From assembly GCA_963205235.1 (NCBI GenBank), contig CAUJIP010000015.1, forward strand, positions 1 through 61,204: a DNA stretch of 61,204 bases. The letters run 5' to 3'. Positions 47,351 to 56,459 of the stretch are shown one piece after another (the first letter of the stretch is position 1; the number at the start of each line of letters is the position of its first letter). Origin of the DNA: Pseudomonadota bacterium (GTDB lineage Bacteria > Pseudomonadota > Alphaproteobacteria > Rhodobacterales > Rhodobacteraceae). Made by a program: the position numbers and the translations under genes. A model generated the notes under the pieces. That model saw only the letters and a program-made list of their open reading frames with translations. It made no database searches and was not told where the DNA came from.

Positions 47351-48100
47351 CTAGGGTGATGGTGGGTTTGGCACCGCAAGGTAGCTTTCGACCGGAATCC
47401 GGACCAGCCCGCGCAGACCCAGAATGTCGCGGTCTTCTGCGGTCAAGGCCGCGACGGCATCGCGCGTGGCGGCGTGGATCGGGTCGGGGTCACGGCCAAG
47501 GGCGGTGATAAAGGGCAAGCCGGGGGTCGGATCGGTCAGGCCCACGACTTTCAGTGCGGACATTTCCGGGGTGTGGATCGTCAGCAGCCGACAGGTCACC
47601 ACATCAAGCGCCGCAATGTCGGCGCGGCCCGTCGCCACCGCCTCGGCCGAAAGGCGATGCCCGCCGGTTTGCAGGGCGGGGGGAAGCCTGATCCCAAGCT
47701 TGGCGGCATGGGTTTGCGGGGCGGCCCAACCGGACTGGGACAACGCCTCGTTATAGGCAAAGCGCGCGCCGTCGAAATCGGCGATGGTGCTGCGCGGATC
47801 ATCGGCGCGGGCGACAAGGACAGACCGGTAATAGCCGGGCGCGCAGCCTTCGACCCCGAAATCGGGCGTGCCGACATAGGTGACCTTGCCCTGCAACCGG
47901 GCGCGGAACGGATAGCCGCAGGTTTGGGACAAGAGCAGATCGGGCGACTGCCACGCCTGCCAATAGGCCCCCTCGCCACGCGTCAGCGCATCGGGCGCAT
48001 CGATCCCATCTGCGCGCAACCGGTCGCGGATCAGCGCCCAAAGCCGGTCATTCACCGCCATCACCGGGCCGAAATCATACATGCCCAGACTTGCGATCAT
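47351..48100 (-). CDS. PhnD/SsuA-type substrate-binding-like protein without signal peptide
   Basis: Protein of 249 residues. It resembles periplasmic phosphonate/phosphate binding proteins (LLLSQTCGYPFRARLQGKVTYVGTPDF, DFDGARFAYNEALSQSGW, then GRADIAALDVVTCRLL). However, its N-terminus (MIASLGMYDFGPVMAVNDRLW) starts at the first strand of the fold and offers no signal peptide, and no transporter genes are next to it. A cytosolic role or use of an unrecognised export route must be considered. Its ATG overlaps the stop of the TerB-like gene as ATGA. Confidence 0.7.
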   Translation of the reverse strand: MIASLGMYDFGPVMAVNDRLWALIRDRLRADGIDAPDALTRGEGAYWQAWQSPDLLLSQTCGYPFRARLQGKVTYVGTPDFGVEGCAPGYYRSVLVARADDPRSTIADFDGARFAYNEALSQSGWAAPQTHAAKLGIRLPPALQTGGHRLSAEAVATGRADIAALDVVTCRLLTIHTPEMSALKVVGLTDPTPGLPFITALGRDPDPIHAATRDAVAALTAEDRDILGLRGLVRIPVESYLAVPNPPSP

Positions 48101-48540
48101 TCCCGTTCCGCCTTTTCCGCCTGTTGCCGGGCAAGCGCGGATTCCACATCCGTCAGGCCCAGCAGGTTGGCGACAAGTCGCAAAAGCTGGTCCTCATGCG
48201 CCTCACGCAGACCATCGGCAAGCGCCACCGACCAAAGCGCGGTCATCAGCGCGGCGCGCTCATCCAGCGCCACCGCCTCTTTCAAGGCACGGGTGAAGCG
48301 GACGGTATCGGGGGCCTCGGCCTCGACCGTCTCCGCCTCGGCCCGCAGACGGGCGGCGGCAAAGGCGTCAAGCCCGTGGCGAAGTGCCAGAACCCGGTCG
48401 ATCCGTTCGACCTCTTCCGCGGAATAAAGCCCGTCAGTCCGGGCAACGCGGACCAGCAGGGCGGCCAGTGCCAGCCTTGCATCCGTTTCGGCAAGGGGCG
48501 CGGGGGTCGGGGCCAGAAGTCGGCGAAGCAGGTCGATCAT
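48097..48540 (-). CDS. TerB-like (tellurite-resistance helical) protein
   Basis: Protein of 147 residues, all helical. It has the TerB pattern: LALAALLVRVARTDGLYSAEEVERIDRVL around residues 25-53 and, after a linker, LMTALWSVALADGLREAHEDQLLRLVANLLGL. The conserved DG acidic positions in each repeat bind metals in the family. It is commonly cytosolic. It lies 9 bases behind the RlmJ gene and is coupled to the PhnD-like gene by ATGA. No other ter gene except terC-like (49449) is nearby. Confidence 0.85.
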   Translation of the reverse strand: MIDLLRRLLAPTPAPLAETDARLALAALLVRVARTDGLYSAEEVERIDRVLALRHGLDAFAAARLRAEAETVEAEAPDTVRFTRALKEAVALDERAALMTALWSVALADGLREAHEDQLLRLVANLLGLTDVESALARQQAEKAERE

Positions 48541-48549
48541 AAACCCAGC

Positions 48550-49347
48550 CTAGGCCTTTGCGGCGGGCTTGGAAAGCCGGGCGAAACGGGCGGTCAGGGC
48601 CGCGAGTTCCTGATCCAGCCCGTAAGGTGGGTTGACGATGAACAGGCCCGAGCCTTCCATCCGGTGGCCTTCCCGCGCAGGCGGAAAACGGACCTCGTGG
48701 CGCAGGCCTTCGGGGAAAGCCTCGGCCAACGCGCGCAGCATCGCGCCCTGCGACCCGCCGCGCAGGATCGGATACCACAGGATCAACAGCCCGACGTTCC
48801 ACTTGCGATGAATGGCCGCTATGTGGCGCGGGATCGCGTCGTAATCGGCCTTCACCTCATAGCTGGGGTCGATCAGCATCAGCCCCCGCCGCGGGGTTGG
48901 GGGCGTCAGCGCAAGGGCAAGATCAAACCCGTCCCGCTGATAGACATTCGCGCCCCATTCCTTGGCCTCGGCCTTCAGATGGGCAAATTCCTGGGGATGC
49001 AGTTCGGCCAGGTGGATCGTGTCCGTCTCGCGGAGGCCAAGGGCGGCAACCAGTGGCGACCCGGGATAGGCGGCAGGGCCATAGGCGGCGCGGGCCTCGT
49101 CCAGCCGCTGGCGATACGGGTGGTCCTTGGGAAACAGCGCCTCGGCCAAGTCGATCCCGGCTGCCGCCTCACCCGTTTTGACCGCCTCATCTGCGCCAAG
49201 GTCATAGACCCCGCGCCCGGCGTGTGTCTCGATATAGGTCAGCGGCTTGTCCTTTTGCACAAGGTAATCCAGCACCCAGGCCAAAGCCGCGTGCTTGTGG
49301 ACATCGGCCAGGTTCCCGGCGTGATAGAGGTGTTGATAGGACAGCAT
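48550..49347 (-). CDS. rlmJ: 23S rRNA (adenine-2030-N6) methyltransferase
   Basis: Protein of 265 residues. It begins MLSYQHLYHAGNLADVHKH, diagnostic for RlmJ, followed by YIETHAGRGVYDL (SAM motif I), LMLIDPSYEVKADYD (the DPxY catalytic motif for N6-adenine methylation) and a C-terminal NPPYGLD segment. It methylates A2030 of 23S rRNA. Length is normal. It is the first gene of rlmJ-terB-phnD-like on the minus strand and divergent from terC. Confidence 0.93.
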   Translation of the reverse strand: MLSYQHLYHAGNLADVHKHAALAWVLDYLVQKDKPLTYIETHAGRGVYDLGADEAVKTGEAAAGIDLAEALFPKDHPYRQRLDEARAAYGPAAYPGSPLVAALGLRETDTIHLAELHPQEFAHLKAEAKEWGANVYQRDGFDLALALTPPTPRRGLMLIDPSYEVKADYDAIPRHIAAIHRKWNVGLLILWYPILRGGSQGAMLRALAEAFPEGLRHEVRFPPAREGHRMEGSGLFIVNPPYGLDQELAALTARFARLSKPAAKA

Positions 49348-49448
49348 CCGCCTGCCCTAACCGTCTTTGGCCGGGTTGAAAAGCACCGGACGCTTGATCC
49401 GCCGCCGCAGGCCAAGTAGGAGCGACGGGAACGCGCAGCGGAGGCGAG

Positions 49449-50117
49449 ATGGAAATCTTTACCTATGAGGGCTTTGTCGCCCTGATGCAGGTCATCGGGA
49501 TCGACCTTGTGCTGGCCGGGGACAATGCCATCGTCATCGGTCTTGCCGCCGCTGGCCTACCCAAGGAACTTCGTGCCAAAGCGATCCTGGTCGGGATCGG
49601 GGCCGCGACCGTCATGCGGATCGGCTTTGCCCTGATCACCACCCAGCTTCTGGCGATTGTCGGACTGCTGCTGGCCGGCGGTATCCTGTTGCTGTGGGTC
49701 TGCTGGAAGATGTGGCAGGAATTGCAGCAAGGGGCACATGCCCATGACATCGAGGCGGTCGAGGCGCTGGCCAATCAGGACATCGACGCCGACGGCGCGA
49801 TTGCCGACGACGCGCCGAAAAAGACCTTTGCCCAGGCCGCGACGCAGATCGTGGTGGCCGACGTATCGATGAGCCTAGATAACGTGCTTGCAGTTGCCGG
49901 GGCGGCCATGGACCATCCGACGGTTCTGATCATCGGCCTGGCCCTGTCGATCGCGATGATGGGCCTTGCGGCAAGCTGGATCGCCGGCTTGCTGAACAAG
50001 CATCGCTGGATCGCCTATATCGGCCTCTTGATCATCCTTTACGTCGCCTTGAAGATGATGTGGGAAGGCTGGCACGAGGTCGAGCCCTGGGTCCGGGAAT
50101 GGTGGGCAGGGGCATGA
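49449..50117 (+). CDS. TerC-family integral membrane protein (YjbE type)
   Basis: Protein of 222 residues with about seven hydrophobic helices and the TerC motif pair DLVLAGDNAIVIG near residue 19 and VVADVSMSLDNVLAVAG near residue 136, whose intramembrane aspartates and asparagines are thought to bind cations. A cytosolic acidic linker separates the two halves. Known members export manganese or assist metallation of secreted proteins. Its stop overlaps the ATG of the ArsC-like gene (ATGA). Ligand unknown. Confidence 0.9.
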   Translation: MEIFTYEGFVALMQVIGIDLVLAGDNAIVIGLAAAGLPKELRAKAILVGIGAATVMRIGFALITTQLLAIVGLLLAGGILLLWVCWKMWQELQQGAHAHDIEAVEALANQDIDADGAIADDAPKKTFAQAATQIVVADVSMSLDNVLAVAGAAMDHPTVLIIGLALSIAMMGLAASWIAGLLNKHRWIAYIGLLIILYVALKMMWEGWHEVEPWVREWWAGA

Positions 50118-50446
50118 TCCTTTACGGTATTTCCACCTGCGACACCTGCAAGAAGGCGCTGAAGGAACTGGAGCGCGCGGGCAAGGACGTGACCTTCCGC
50201 GACATCCGCGCCGAGCCGCTGGATCGGTCCGAGATTGACCGGATTGTGCAGGAATTCGGGTCAAGGGCAGTCAACACCCAGTCGACGACCTATCGGTCGT
50301 TCAACGACTTTCTCAAGGCGTCAGAGCCCGAGGTGCAGATCGCAGCGCAGCCGACCGTGATGAAACGACCGGTCATCCAGGACGAGGATCGCTGGTATCT
50401 GGGTTGGGACAGCGCGACCGCCGAAACGCTTCTGGGGCCGCGCTGA
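50114..50446 (+). CDS. ArsC/Spx-family protein (arsenate-reductase-like)
   Basis: Protein of 110 residues with a thioredoxin-like fold. It has a C-x-x-C pair in STCDTCKKAL near residue 7, and the C-terminal PVIQDEDRWYLGW is typical of the YffB/Spx-like branch. True ArsC enzymes have one nucleophilic cysteine and three arginines (one seen in this family as KRP..), so arsenate reduction is unproven. The ATG overlaps the terC stop as ATGA, so the two are coupled. The downstream cspA gene converges. Confidence 0.83.
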   Translation: MILYGISTCDTCKKALKELERAGKDVTFRDIRAEPLDRSEIDRIVQEFGSRAVNTQSTTYRSFNDFLKASEPEVQIAAQPTVMKRPVIQDEDRWYLGWDSATAETLLGPR

Positions 50447-50450
50447 CTGC

Positions 50451-50657
50451 TTAAAGCAGGCGCAGGTCGCCGGCCGACTGCTTGCCGTCGCGGCCCGCCT
50501 GAAGTTCGTAGCCGATCTTCTGGTTGTCGCTGAGGCCCTTCAGCCCGGCGCGTTCCACCGCCGAGATATGAACGAAGACATCCTTGCCGCCATCATCGGG
50601 GGCAATGAACCCGTAACCCTTGGTAGCGTTGAACCATTTCACGGTGCCAGTCGGCAT
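50451..50657 (-). CDS. cspA: Cold-shock domain protein
   Basis: Protein of 68 residues, the five-stranded cold-shock fold with RNP1 KGYGFI (residues of about 13-18) and RNP2 DVFVHI (about 26-31). The start is MPTGTVKWFN. Such proteins bind single-stranded nucleic acids and act as RNA chaperones. It converges with the ArsC-like gene with a 4-base gap. The 137 bases upstream of it (50658-50794) should hold a long leader as in other csp genes; I did not identify a cold box. Confidence 0.95.
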   Translation of the reverse strand: MPTGTVKWFNATKGYGFIAPDDGGKDVFVHISAVERAGLKGLSDNQKIGYELQAGRDGKQSAGDLRLL

Positions 50658-50794
50658 GCCGCTTCTCCTCTCAGAACCCCCCCGAGGCGAGATTACCCCG
50701 GGCCGTGCAATCAGGACTTCCAGGGCCGTCGTTCAGAGAACCGGTCAGGAATTCTGTCGTCACTGTGGCAATGATGCCTAGGAATTACTGAAAA

Positions 50795-51334
50795 TCAAGC
50801 CGGAAGGCGAACAGTCGCTTTGGCAAGCAGCCGGTCGACCGACAAGGGCCCCGCGCCTTTCAAGGCCAGCACAACCAGAAGCAGCATCCAGAGCGCCCGC
50901 TGATCCAGGATCAGGGCGTCCGAGGCGCGGTCAAACCAGGCGCCGGTTTCCACCCCGTGACCGAAGATGTCGGTCAGGCTTTGCACCAGGACGAAGCCCG
51001 CCATCCCAAGGGCCGCAAACCGTGTCAGAAGGCCCAACAGGATCAGCAGCGGAAGCGCGATTTCCGCCCATGCCCCGGCGACGGCGACCAGCCAATGGAA
51101 CAGGCCAAGCTGGCTTTGGTCATAGCCCACCGCCTCGAAGACGCGGGGAAATATCTGGGCATGGGCCCCTGCGGTCGGGCTGAAGGGACCGTCCAGCTTG
51201 GTCGCGGCCGAGGCCCAGAAATAGCCCGCCAGCACCCCGGCAAAGACCAGCCGCGCAAGGCTTGGCAAAAGCCAGTCGGATTGGCGGTCGGCAAGGCGCG
51301 CGGCGCGGTCGTAAAGGGCAAGGATTTGGGTCAT
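50795..51334 (-). CDS. DoxX-family membrane protein of the bufferin operon
   Basis: Protein of 179 residues with four hydrophobic helices (SLARLVFAGVLAGYFWASAATKL, WLVAVAGAWAEIALPLLILLGLL, FAALGMAGFVLVQSL, ALWMLLLVVLALKGAG) and the DoxX pattern of Gly/Asp turns. It is last of four genes. Its ATG overlaps the stop of the DUF2063 gene as ATGA (51331-51334). DoxX proteins are frequent partners of MNIO RiPP operons and are thought to act in the inner membrane, possibly in electron supply; the exact role is inference. Confidence 0.85.
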   Translation of the reverse strand: MTQILALYDRAARLADRQSDWLLPSLARLVFAGVLAGYFWASAATKLDGPFSPTAGAHAQIFPRVFEAVGYDQSQLGLFHWLVAVAGAWAEIALPLLILLGLLTRFAALGMAGFVLVQSLTDIFGHGVETGAWFDRASDALILDQRALWMLLLVVLALKGAGPLSVDRLLAKATVRLPA

Positions 51335-52062
51335 TTCGATACTCCGACAATGGCCCTGCCCGAAATCAGCAGACCAAGGATTGCGGCCAGATCAATCGGC
51401 CCGGTGGCAAGGTCCAGACTTTCGCCCAAGGTCCGCCCAGCCATCAGGCCCGCAAGGAACGCTGCCCCGCCCGGCGGCAAAAGCTGCGGGCGCGGATCGA
51501 ATTCGGGGCGCAAGATCAGCAGGTCTTCGGCCTGCGGTTTCGGGGTCGGGCCGTTGTCATGGTTCGCCGCCCAGATCGAGAAGATCGGCCAGCGCGACCG
51601 GATCAGTCGAAGGCTGGGGGCCAGGCGCAGCCGCAGCGCGGCGATGTCCTGACCCAGCAGTCTGTGAAACTCGACCTCAGGCAGATGGGTGCTGTCGGCA
51701 GAGTGGTAGCTTTCGCGCAGCGCCTGATCGACACGGGCGATGTCGGGCAGATAGCCAAGATGGGCAACCGGCTGAAATTGTTCTAGAAACCCTGGCATCT
51801 CATCGCCATACAGCATCAATATCCGCGATTTCGGCGGATGCGCACGCAGGAAAGCCAACGCCATGGCGGCAAAGAACTCTTCGCCCAAAAGCTTGACCAG
51901 CATCGGGAAGGCGGCTTTCAGCGCCTCGACCAGAGACCCCGCGACGTTGTTGCGATAGACCGCAAAGCGCTTGGGCGCGGGGTGACCACGCGGGTCAATG
52001 ACCCCGACAGGCACCGGGGCATCAGGGTCAAGCAGCGCGGCGGCAAAATGGCTTTGGGTCAT
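51331..52062 (-). CDS. bufC: DUF2063 partner protein (BufC/HvfC type)
   Basis: Protein of 243 residues. The N-terminal domain has the family hallmark [22 protein letters not shown] (about 32-53) and [13 protein letters not shown]. The C-terminal part is beta-rich ([20 protein letters not shown]). In MNIO systems such partners hold the precursor peptide for the oxygenase. The ATG and stop overlap both neighbours by four bases, implying equal production of BufB, BufC and DoxX. DNA-binding annotation of this family is not supported by the context. Confidence 0.85.
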   Translation of the reverse strand: MTQSHFAAALLDPDAPVPVGVIDPRGHPAPKRFAVYRNNVAGSLVEALKAAFPMLVKLLGEEFFAAMALAFLRAHPPKSRILMLYGDEMPGFLEQFQPVAHLGYLPDIARVDQALRESYHSADSTHLPEVEFHRLLGQDIAALRLRLAPSLRLIRSRWPIFSIWAANHDNGPTPKPQAEDLLILRPEFDPRPQLLPPGGAAFLAGLMAGRTLGESLDLATGPIDLAAILGLLISGRAIVGVSK

Positions 52063-52904
52063 CTGACCGGCTCCAGAATCCGCGCGGCGCGGGTGGCTTC
52101 AGCGGCCAGTCGGGGCCAGTCGGGCACGTCGTTGTCCCATTCGATCAACGTCGGCAGTGGCCCGGCGCGGCGGATCACACGGGCATAAAGCGCCCAGACC
52201 GGATCGGTGACTTCGGCACCATGACTGTCAATCAACAGCCGCTGGCCATGATCGTCGCGATCCTCGTGATGGCCGCCAAGGTGGATTTCGCCCACCAGAT
52301 GCAGCGGGAAGGCGTCGATATAGGCGACCGGATCGTAATTCTGGTTCACGCCTGAAACGTAGACGTTGTTCACATCCAGCAGCAGACCGCAGCCGGTGCG
52401 CCGCGCAACCTCGGTCAGGAAGTCAACCTCGCCCATCGCGGTTTCCGCGAAGGCGACATAGGTCGACGGGTTTTCCAAATGCATCCGGCGGCCAAGCACC
52501 GACTGCACCCTGTCGATGTGGTCGGCCACGCGGGCAAGGGTCGCCATGGTATAGGGCACCGGCAGCAGGTCGTTCAGGAACGCTCCGTCATGGGTCGACC
52601 AGGCCAGATGTTCGGAAAAGCTGGCGGGTTGCAGCCAGTCGCACAGGTATTTCAGCCGATCCAGGTGGTCGCGGTCCAGCGGGCCTTCGCCGCCGATGGA
52701 CAGCCCGACGCCATGCACCGAAATCGGGAACCGTTCGGCCAGATGCCGCAGTTGCGCCAGCGGGCGGCCACCTGCGCCCATGTAATTCTCGGCATGAATC
52801 TCCAGCCAGCCGACCGGGCGGGCATCCTGAAGAATCGCCTGAAAATGCTGCGGCTTGTAGCCGACGCCGGGTTTTGCAGGCAGGCCGTGCGATTGATCCA
52901 ACAT
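52059..52904 (-). CDS. bufB: DUF692 multinuclear nonheme iron oxidase (BufB/MNIO)
   Basis: Protein of 281 residues forming a TIM barrel. Likely metal ligands are H20 (GYKPQHF), E35-H37-E39-N40 (EIHAEN), H64, H142-E144-N145 (HLEN), D177-N180, E206-H208 and H212 (EIHLGGHH), and D226-H228 (DSHG). MNIO enzymes modify cysteines of RiPP precursors, in bufferins yielding thiooxazole-like groups that bind copper. The ATG at 52904 follows GGGGGAC and is preferred to the TTG at 52916. It is separated from the precursor by a strong hairpin and coupled to bufC (ATGA). Confidence 0.9.
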   Translation of the reverse strand: MLDQSHGLPAKPGVGYKPQHFQAILQDARPVGWLEIHAENYMGAGGRPLAQLRHLAERFPISVHGVGLSIGGEGPLDRDHLDRLKYLCDWLQPASFSEHLAWSTHDGAFLNDLLPVPYTMATLARVADHIDRVQSVLGRRMHLENPSTYVAFAETAMGEVDFLTEVARRTGCGLLLDVNNVYVSGVNQNYDPVAYIDAFPLHLVGEIHLGGHHEDRDDHGQRLLIDSHGAEVTDPVWALYARVIRRAGPLPTLIEWDNDVPDWPRLAAEATRAARILEPVR

Positions 52905-52922
52905 GTCGTCCCCCAAGAAAAT

Positions 52923-52944
52923 CCCCCGGCCCGAAGGCCGGGGG
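52923..52944 (-). other. Stable UUCG-capped hairpin between bufA and bufB
   Basis: On the minus strand CCCCCGGCC-UUCG-GGCCGGGGG: a perfect 9-bp stem closed by C(UUCG)G, the most stable common tetraloop. It begins 9 bases after the bufA stop and ends 18 bases before the bufB start. No T tract follows, so it looks like a stabiliser or partial attenuator giving more precursor than enzyme. Confidence 0.8.
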
Positions 52945-52952
52945 AGATGTCG

Positions 52953-53261
52953 TCATGCTTCCGGCAGGTCGCGGTCCAGTTCTTCCATCGACCCGTGGCG
53001 CATCATGCCTGCCTCGTCGGCCGGCAATTCCATCGTCATGCAGGTCCCTGCTGGCACCAGCTTGAACGAGTTGCCCTGATAGTCGACTTTCGAGGTTCCG
53101 GCGCAGGTGGTGCCTTCGCCCGCCTTGCAGTCATTCTGACCGGCAAGCGCCACGCCGAAGCATTTCTCCATCGCATCTTCCGCCGAAGCGACCGAGGCGA
53201 CCGAGCAAAGCGCCGCAGTCAAGGCACCAGCGATGATCAGCGATTTCGAATGATAGGCCAT
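52953..53261 (-). CDS. bufA: Bufferin-type precursor protein (DUF2282)
   Basis: Protein of 102 residues with a signal peptide (residues 1-27, ending ASVASA). The mature part has four cysteines, C34 ([10 protein letters not shown]), C45 (NDCKAG), C53 (TCAGTS) and C74 (PAGTC), in the spacing of DUF2282 precursors, followed by an acidic, Met-containing tail ([14 protein letters not shown]). It is the substrate of the BufB/BufC pair and would be exported as a metal-binding peptide. The ATG at 53261 has AGGGGA upstream. It is the first gene of the operon; the 134 bases upstream (to the thrS terminator) should hold a promoter, possibly metal-responsive, which I could not assign. Confidence 0.88.
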   Translation of the reverse strand: MAYHSKSLIIAGALTAALCSVASVASAEDAMEKCFGVALAGQNDCKAGEGTTCAGTSKVDYQGNSFKLVPAGTCMTMELPADEAGMMRHGSMEELDRDLPEA

Positions 53262-53394
53262 GAAAATTCCCCTTTTGGATGGTGATCGCAACCGTTGCGA
53301 TGCCAGAAGGTCTAGGGGAAAGCCGCGCTCACAAGACAGGCACGGGCGCGTGAAGCACGGCGACGTGACGCTGCCCTTTGCAAGCGCAGAAAAC

Positions 53395-53422
53395 AAAAAC
53401 CCCACATCGCTGCGGGGTTTTT
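53395..53422 (-). terminator. Intrinsic terminator of thrS
   Basis: AAAAACCCC (53395-53403) pairs with GGGGTTTTT (53414-53422). On the minus strand the stem ends in a run of T. It lies 24 bases beyond the thrS stop and separates thrS from the bufferin operon. Confidence 0.85.
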
Positions 53423-53445
53423 TCGTTTTCGTTCCGTGGCTTGCC

Positions 53446-55392
53446 TTAGTTTCCGGACGGTGGCAGCGCCTCGACACCCAGGCCTGCAACTGCCGCATCA
53501 AGGCTGATTGTTTCAGTCCGGGTCTCGCCCAGACGGCGCACTGAAACAGTTTTCGCCTCGACCTCTTGCATGCCGATGGCCAGAATCACGGGAACTTTCC
53601 CGACCGAATGCTCGCGGACCTTGTAGTTGATCTTTTCGTTGCGCACGTCAGCCTCGGCCCGGACACCCACCTTACGCAGGGCTGCAACGACTTCATGCAC
53701 GAACGGGTCGGCGTCCGACACAATCGACGCCACGACAACCTGCCGCGGAGCCAGCCAGAACGGCAGGCGCCCGGCGTAGTTTTCCAACAGAATGCCGATG
53801 AAGCGTTCGAACGACCCAAGGATCGCGCGGTGCAGCATGACCGGGCGATGTTTCATCCCGTCTTCGGCCACGAATTCCGCGTCGAGCCGGTTCGGCAGGT
53901 TGAAGTCGCACTGGAACGTGCCGCACTGCCATTCGCGCCCGATCGCATCGGTCAGCTTGAAGTCAAGCTTCGGCCCATAGAAAGCCCCATCGCCGGGGTT
54001 GATCTCATAGGGCAGGCCCAGCTTTTCGATCCCGTTCTTCAAGGCGCTTTCGGCCTTGTCCCAAACCTCATCCGACCCCACCCGCACTTCGGGCCGGGTC
54101 GACAGCTTGATGTCAAACTTTTCGAAGCCAAGATCTTTATAGACGCTGGAAAGGAGGGCGATGAACCCCGCGCATTCCTGCTCGATCTGATCCTCGGTGC
54201 AGAAGATATGCGCGTCGTCCTGCGTGAAGCCGCGCACCCGCATCAGGCCATGCATGGACCCCGACGATTCATACCGGTGGCACGAGCCAAATTCCGCAAG
54301 CCGCAAAGGCAGATCGCGGTAAGACTTCAGACCCTGATTGAACACCTGCACATGGCAAGGGCAGTTCATCGGCTTCAGCGCGTTGATCCGCTTTTCCTTG
54401 GCGCCTTCCTCGTCGACCTCCACGATGAACATGTTCTCGCGGTAGGCCTCCCAGTGGCCCGACTTCTCCCACAACACCCGGTCCACGACCTGCGGCGTCT
54501 TGATTTCCTTGTAGCCAGCCTGCCGCAGCCGCCCGCGCATGTAATCCTCAAGCTGGCGATAGATCGTCCAGCCGTTCGGATGCCAGAAGACCATCCCCGG
54601 CGCTTCTTCCTGCAGATGGAAAAGCTCCATCTCCTTCCCAAGCTTGCGGTGGTCGCGCTTCGCGGCCTCCTCCAGCATGGTCAGATGCGCCTTCAGGTCG
54701 TCGCGGTTCTTGAACGCCACGCCATAGATGCGTTGCAACATCGGGCGGCTGGCATCGCCCAGCCAATAGGCTCCGGCAACATGCGTCAGCTTGAACCCGT
54801 CGGCGGGCACCTGCCCGGTGTGCTGAAGGTGCGGCCCCCGGCACAGGTCCTGCCAGTTCCCGTGCCAGTACATCCGCAGGTCTTCGCCTTCGGGGATGCG
54901 GTCGATCAGCTCGAGCTTGAAGGGTTCGTGGCGGCCCCGATAATATTCTACCGCCCGCGCACGCTCCCAAACCTCGGTCTTGACCGGGTCACGCGCGTTG
55001 ATGATCTGCTTCATCTTGGCTTCAATCGCACCAAGATCCTCGGGCGTGAAGGGCTCGGCGCGGTCAAAGTCATAGAACCAACCCTGATCGCGAACCGGTC
55101 CGATGGTGACTTTCACGTCCGGCCAGATTTCCTGCACCGCGCGCGCCATGATATGCGCCAGATCGTGCCGGATCAGTTCCAGCGCCGGGGCGTCGTCCTT
55201 CATCGTGTTCAGGCTGATCGTCGCATCTCCCGTGATCGGCCAGGCCAGATCCCAGTGCTTGCCGTTGACCTGCGCGGAAATCGCGGCCTTGGCCAGCGAA
55301 GGCGCGATGGATTGCGCCACTTCAAGCGGGGTCACGCCCGCCGCATAGCTGCGCTGATTGCCGTCGGGAAATGTCAGGGAAATCTGGCTCAT
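53446..55392 (-). CDS. thrS: Threonyl-tRNA synthetase
   Basis: Protein of 648 residues. It has an N-terminal TGS domain ([21 protein letters not shown]), an editing domain with the H..H zinc-like motif ([11 protein letters not shown]), the class II catalytic core with [10 protein letters not shown] (zinc ligand cysteine), [14 protein letters not shown] (motif 2), and a C-terminal anticodon-binding domain. It charges tRNA-Thr and proofreads serine. The ATG at 55392 is chosen because the TGS domain starts there; the 147 upstream codons are unrelated. It is followed by its own terminator, and divergent from an alpha/beta hydrolase. Confidence 0.97.
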   Translation of the reverse strand: MSQISLTFPDGNQRSYAAGVTPLEVAQSIAPSLAKAAISAQVNGKHWDLAWPITGDATISLNTMKDDAPALELIRHDLAHIMARAVQEIWPDVKVTIGPVRDQGWFYDFDRAEPFTPEDLGAIEAKMKQIINARDPVKTEVWERARAVEYYRGRHEPFKLELIDRIPEGEDLRMYWHGNWQDLCRGPHLQHTGQVPADGFKLTHVAGAYWLGDASRPMLQRIYGVAFKNRDDLKAHLTMLEEAAKRDHRKLGKEMELFHLQEEAPGMVFWHPNGWTIYRQLEDYMRGRLRQAGYKEIKTPQVVDRVLWEKSGHWEAYRENMFIVEVDEEGAKEKRINALKPMNCPCHVQVFNQGLKSYRDLPLRLAEFGSCHRYESSGSMHGLMRVRGFTQDDAHIFCTEDQIEQECAGFIALLSSVYKDLGFEKFDIKLSTRPEVRVGSDEVWDKAESALKNGIEKLGLPYEINPGDGAFYGPKLDFKLTDAIGREWQCGTFQCDFNLPNRLDAEFVAEDGMKHRPVMLHRAILGSFERFIGILLENYAGRLPFWLAPRQVVVASIVSDADPFVHEVVAALRKVGVRAEADVRNEKINYKVREHSVGKVPVILAIGMQEVEAKTVSVRRLGETRTETISLDAAVAGLGVEALPPSGN

Positions 55393-55554
55393 GGCCTTCT
55401 CCTCGTCGTTTTGGCGCCTACGAAACGCCCGGTTGCGGGTTATGTCGGGCGGCTTCTGCCCTGCGGCACAACCGAAGTCAAGCCGTCGGCAAGCTTCCGC
55501 CAGTGGCTTTGCGGGGGCCTCATTGCCGCCCCGTTCCGTTCCTATATCGCAGGC

Positions 55555-56292
55555 ATGACGACATATCTGACCACCCCGCAAGGCCGCCACATCGCCTATA
55601 TCCAGACCCAGGGTCGCGGACCCGGGGTCGTGTTTCTGGGTGGGTTCCGGTCCGACATGACCGGGTCGAAGGCGCAGTACCTTCAATCTTGGGCCGAGGC
55701 GTCGGGCCGTGCCTTCCTTCGGATCGATTATTCCGGTCATGGCGCGTCGCACGGGAAGTTCGAGGATGGCGCGATCAGCGATTGGCTGCAGGACGCCGAG
55801 GCTGTGATCCATGCCCTGACCGAAGGCCCGCAAGTGTTGGTCGGGTCGTCAATGGGTGGCTGGATTGCGCTTTTGCTGGCGCGTTCCGCGCCTGAACGGG
55901 TCGCAGGTCTGGTCACCATCGCCGCCGCGCCCGATTTCACCCGTCGGATGCGCGATGTCGAGTTTTCGGCTGCCGACAGGATGCGGCTGACATCGGCGGG
56001 CCAGGTCGAGCGTCCCTCAGATTACGCGGACACCCCCTATGTCATCACCCGCCGCCTGATCGAGGATGGCGAGCAGAACCTTGTCCTTGACCGCCCGCTT
56101 GCCTTGCCGATGCCGGTCCGGTTTCTGCAAGGGACGGCCGATACGGATGTGCCGCCCTCGGTCGCGCATGACCTTTTCAACCACGCCGCAGGCCCGGATA
56201 TCAGGCTGACCCTCGTGAAAGGCGCAGACCACCGCTTTTCGACGCCGGACTGCCTGAGCCTGATCGCCGAAACGGTTAACGGCCTGCCCTAA
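55555..56292 (+). CDS. Alpha/beta hydrolase (ABHD10-like)
   Basis: Protein of 245 residues with the nucleophile elbow GSSMGG (GxSxG, in [15 protein letters not shown]), a [11 protein letters not shown] oxyanion loop and the catalytic histidine in KGADHRFS, with an acidic residue in [13 protein letters not shown]. It resembles ABHD10/mycophenolic-acid-glucuronide esterase-like and palmitoyl-thioesterase-like proteins. All triad positions look intact. It is upstream of a second hydrolase by 167 bases. The substrate is unknown. Confidence 0.83.
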   Translation: MTTYLTTPQGRHIAYIQTQGRGPGVVFLGGFRSDMTGSKAQYLQSWAEASGRAFLRIDYSGHGASHGKFEDGAISDWLQDAEAVIHALTEGPQVLVGSSMGGWIALLLARSAPERVAGLVTIAAAPDFTRRMRDVEFSAADRMRLTSAGQVERPSDYADTPYVITRRLIEDGEQNLVLDRPLALPMPVRFLQGTADTDVPPSVAHDLFNHAAGPDIRLTLVKGADHRFSTPDCLSLIAETVNGLP

Positions 56293-56396
56293 GGGCCAAG
56301 TCGGGCCTGAATTCGAAAATACTTCATCGGGACGAATCGAACACGAAGTTTTAGATCGTTGGATAGGAAGGTTTTTCAGATCCATCAAATCATGCT

Positions 56397-56424
56397 TTGA
56401 AACCATCGCCTTATGCGGTATCCT
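56397..56424 (+). promoter_or_regulatory. Candidate sigma-70 promoter for the second hydrolase
   Basis: TTGAAA (56397-56402) and TATCCT (56419-56424) with 16 bases between them, in the AT-rich 167-base gap between the two hydrolase genes. A start near 56431 gives a leader of about 30 bases to the ATG at 56460. The match is good but unsupported by other signals. Confidence 0.42.
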
Positions 56425-56459
56425 GAAAAAATGCCGATGCGGATTGACTTTCACTTTTC

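Noticed and set aside
53566-55554. Long frame opposite thrS running into the hydrolase gene
   Set aside because: Only the last 246 codons (from 55555) match a protein family; the rest is the shadow of thrS.
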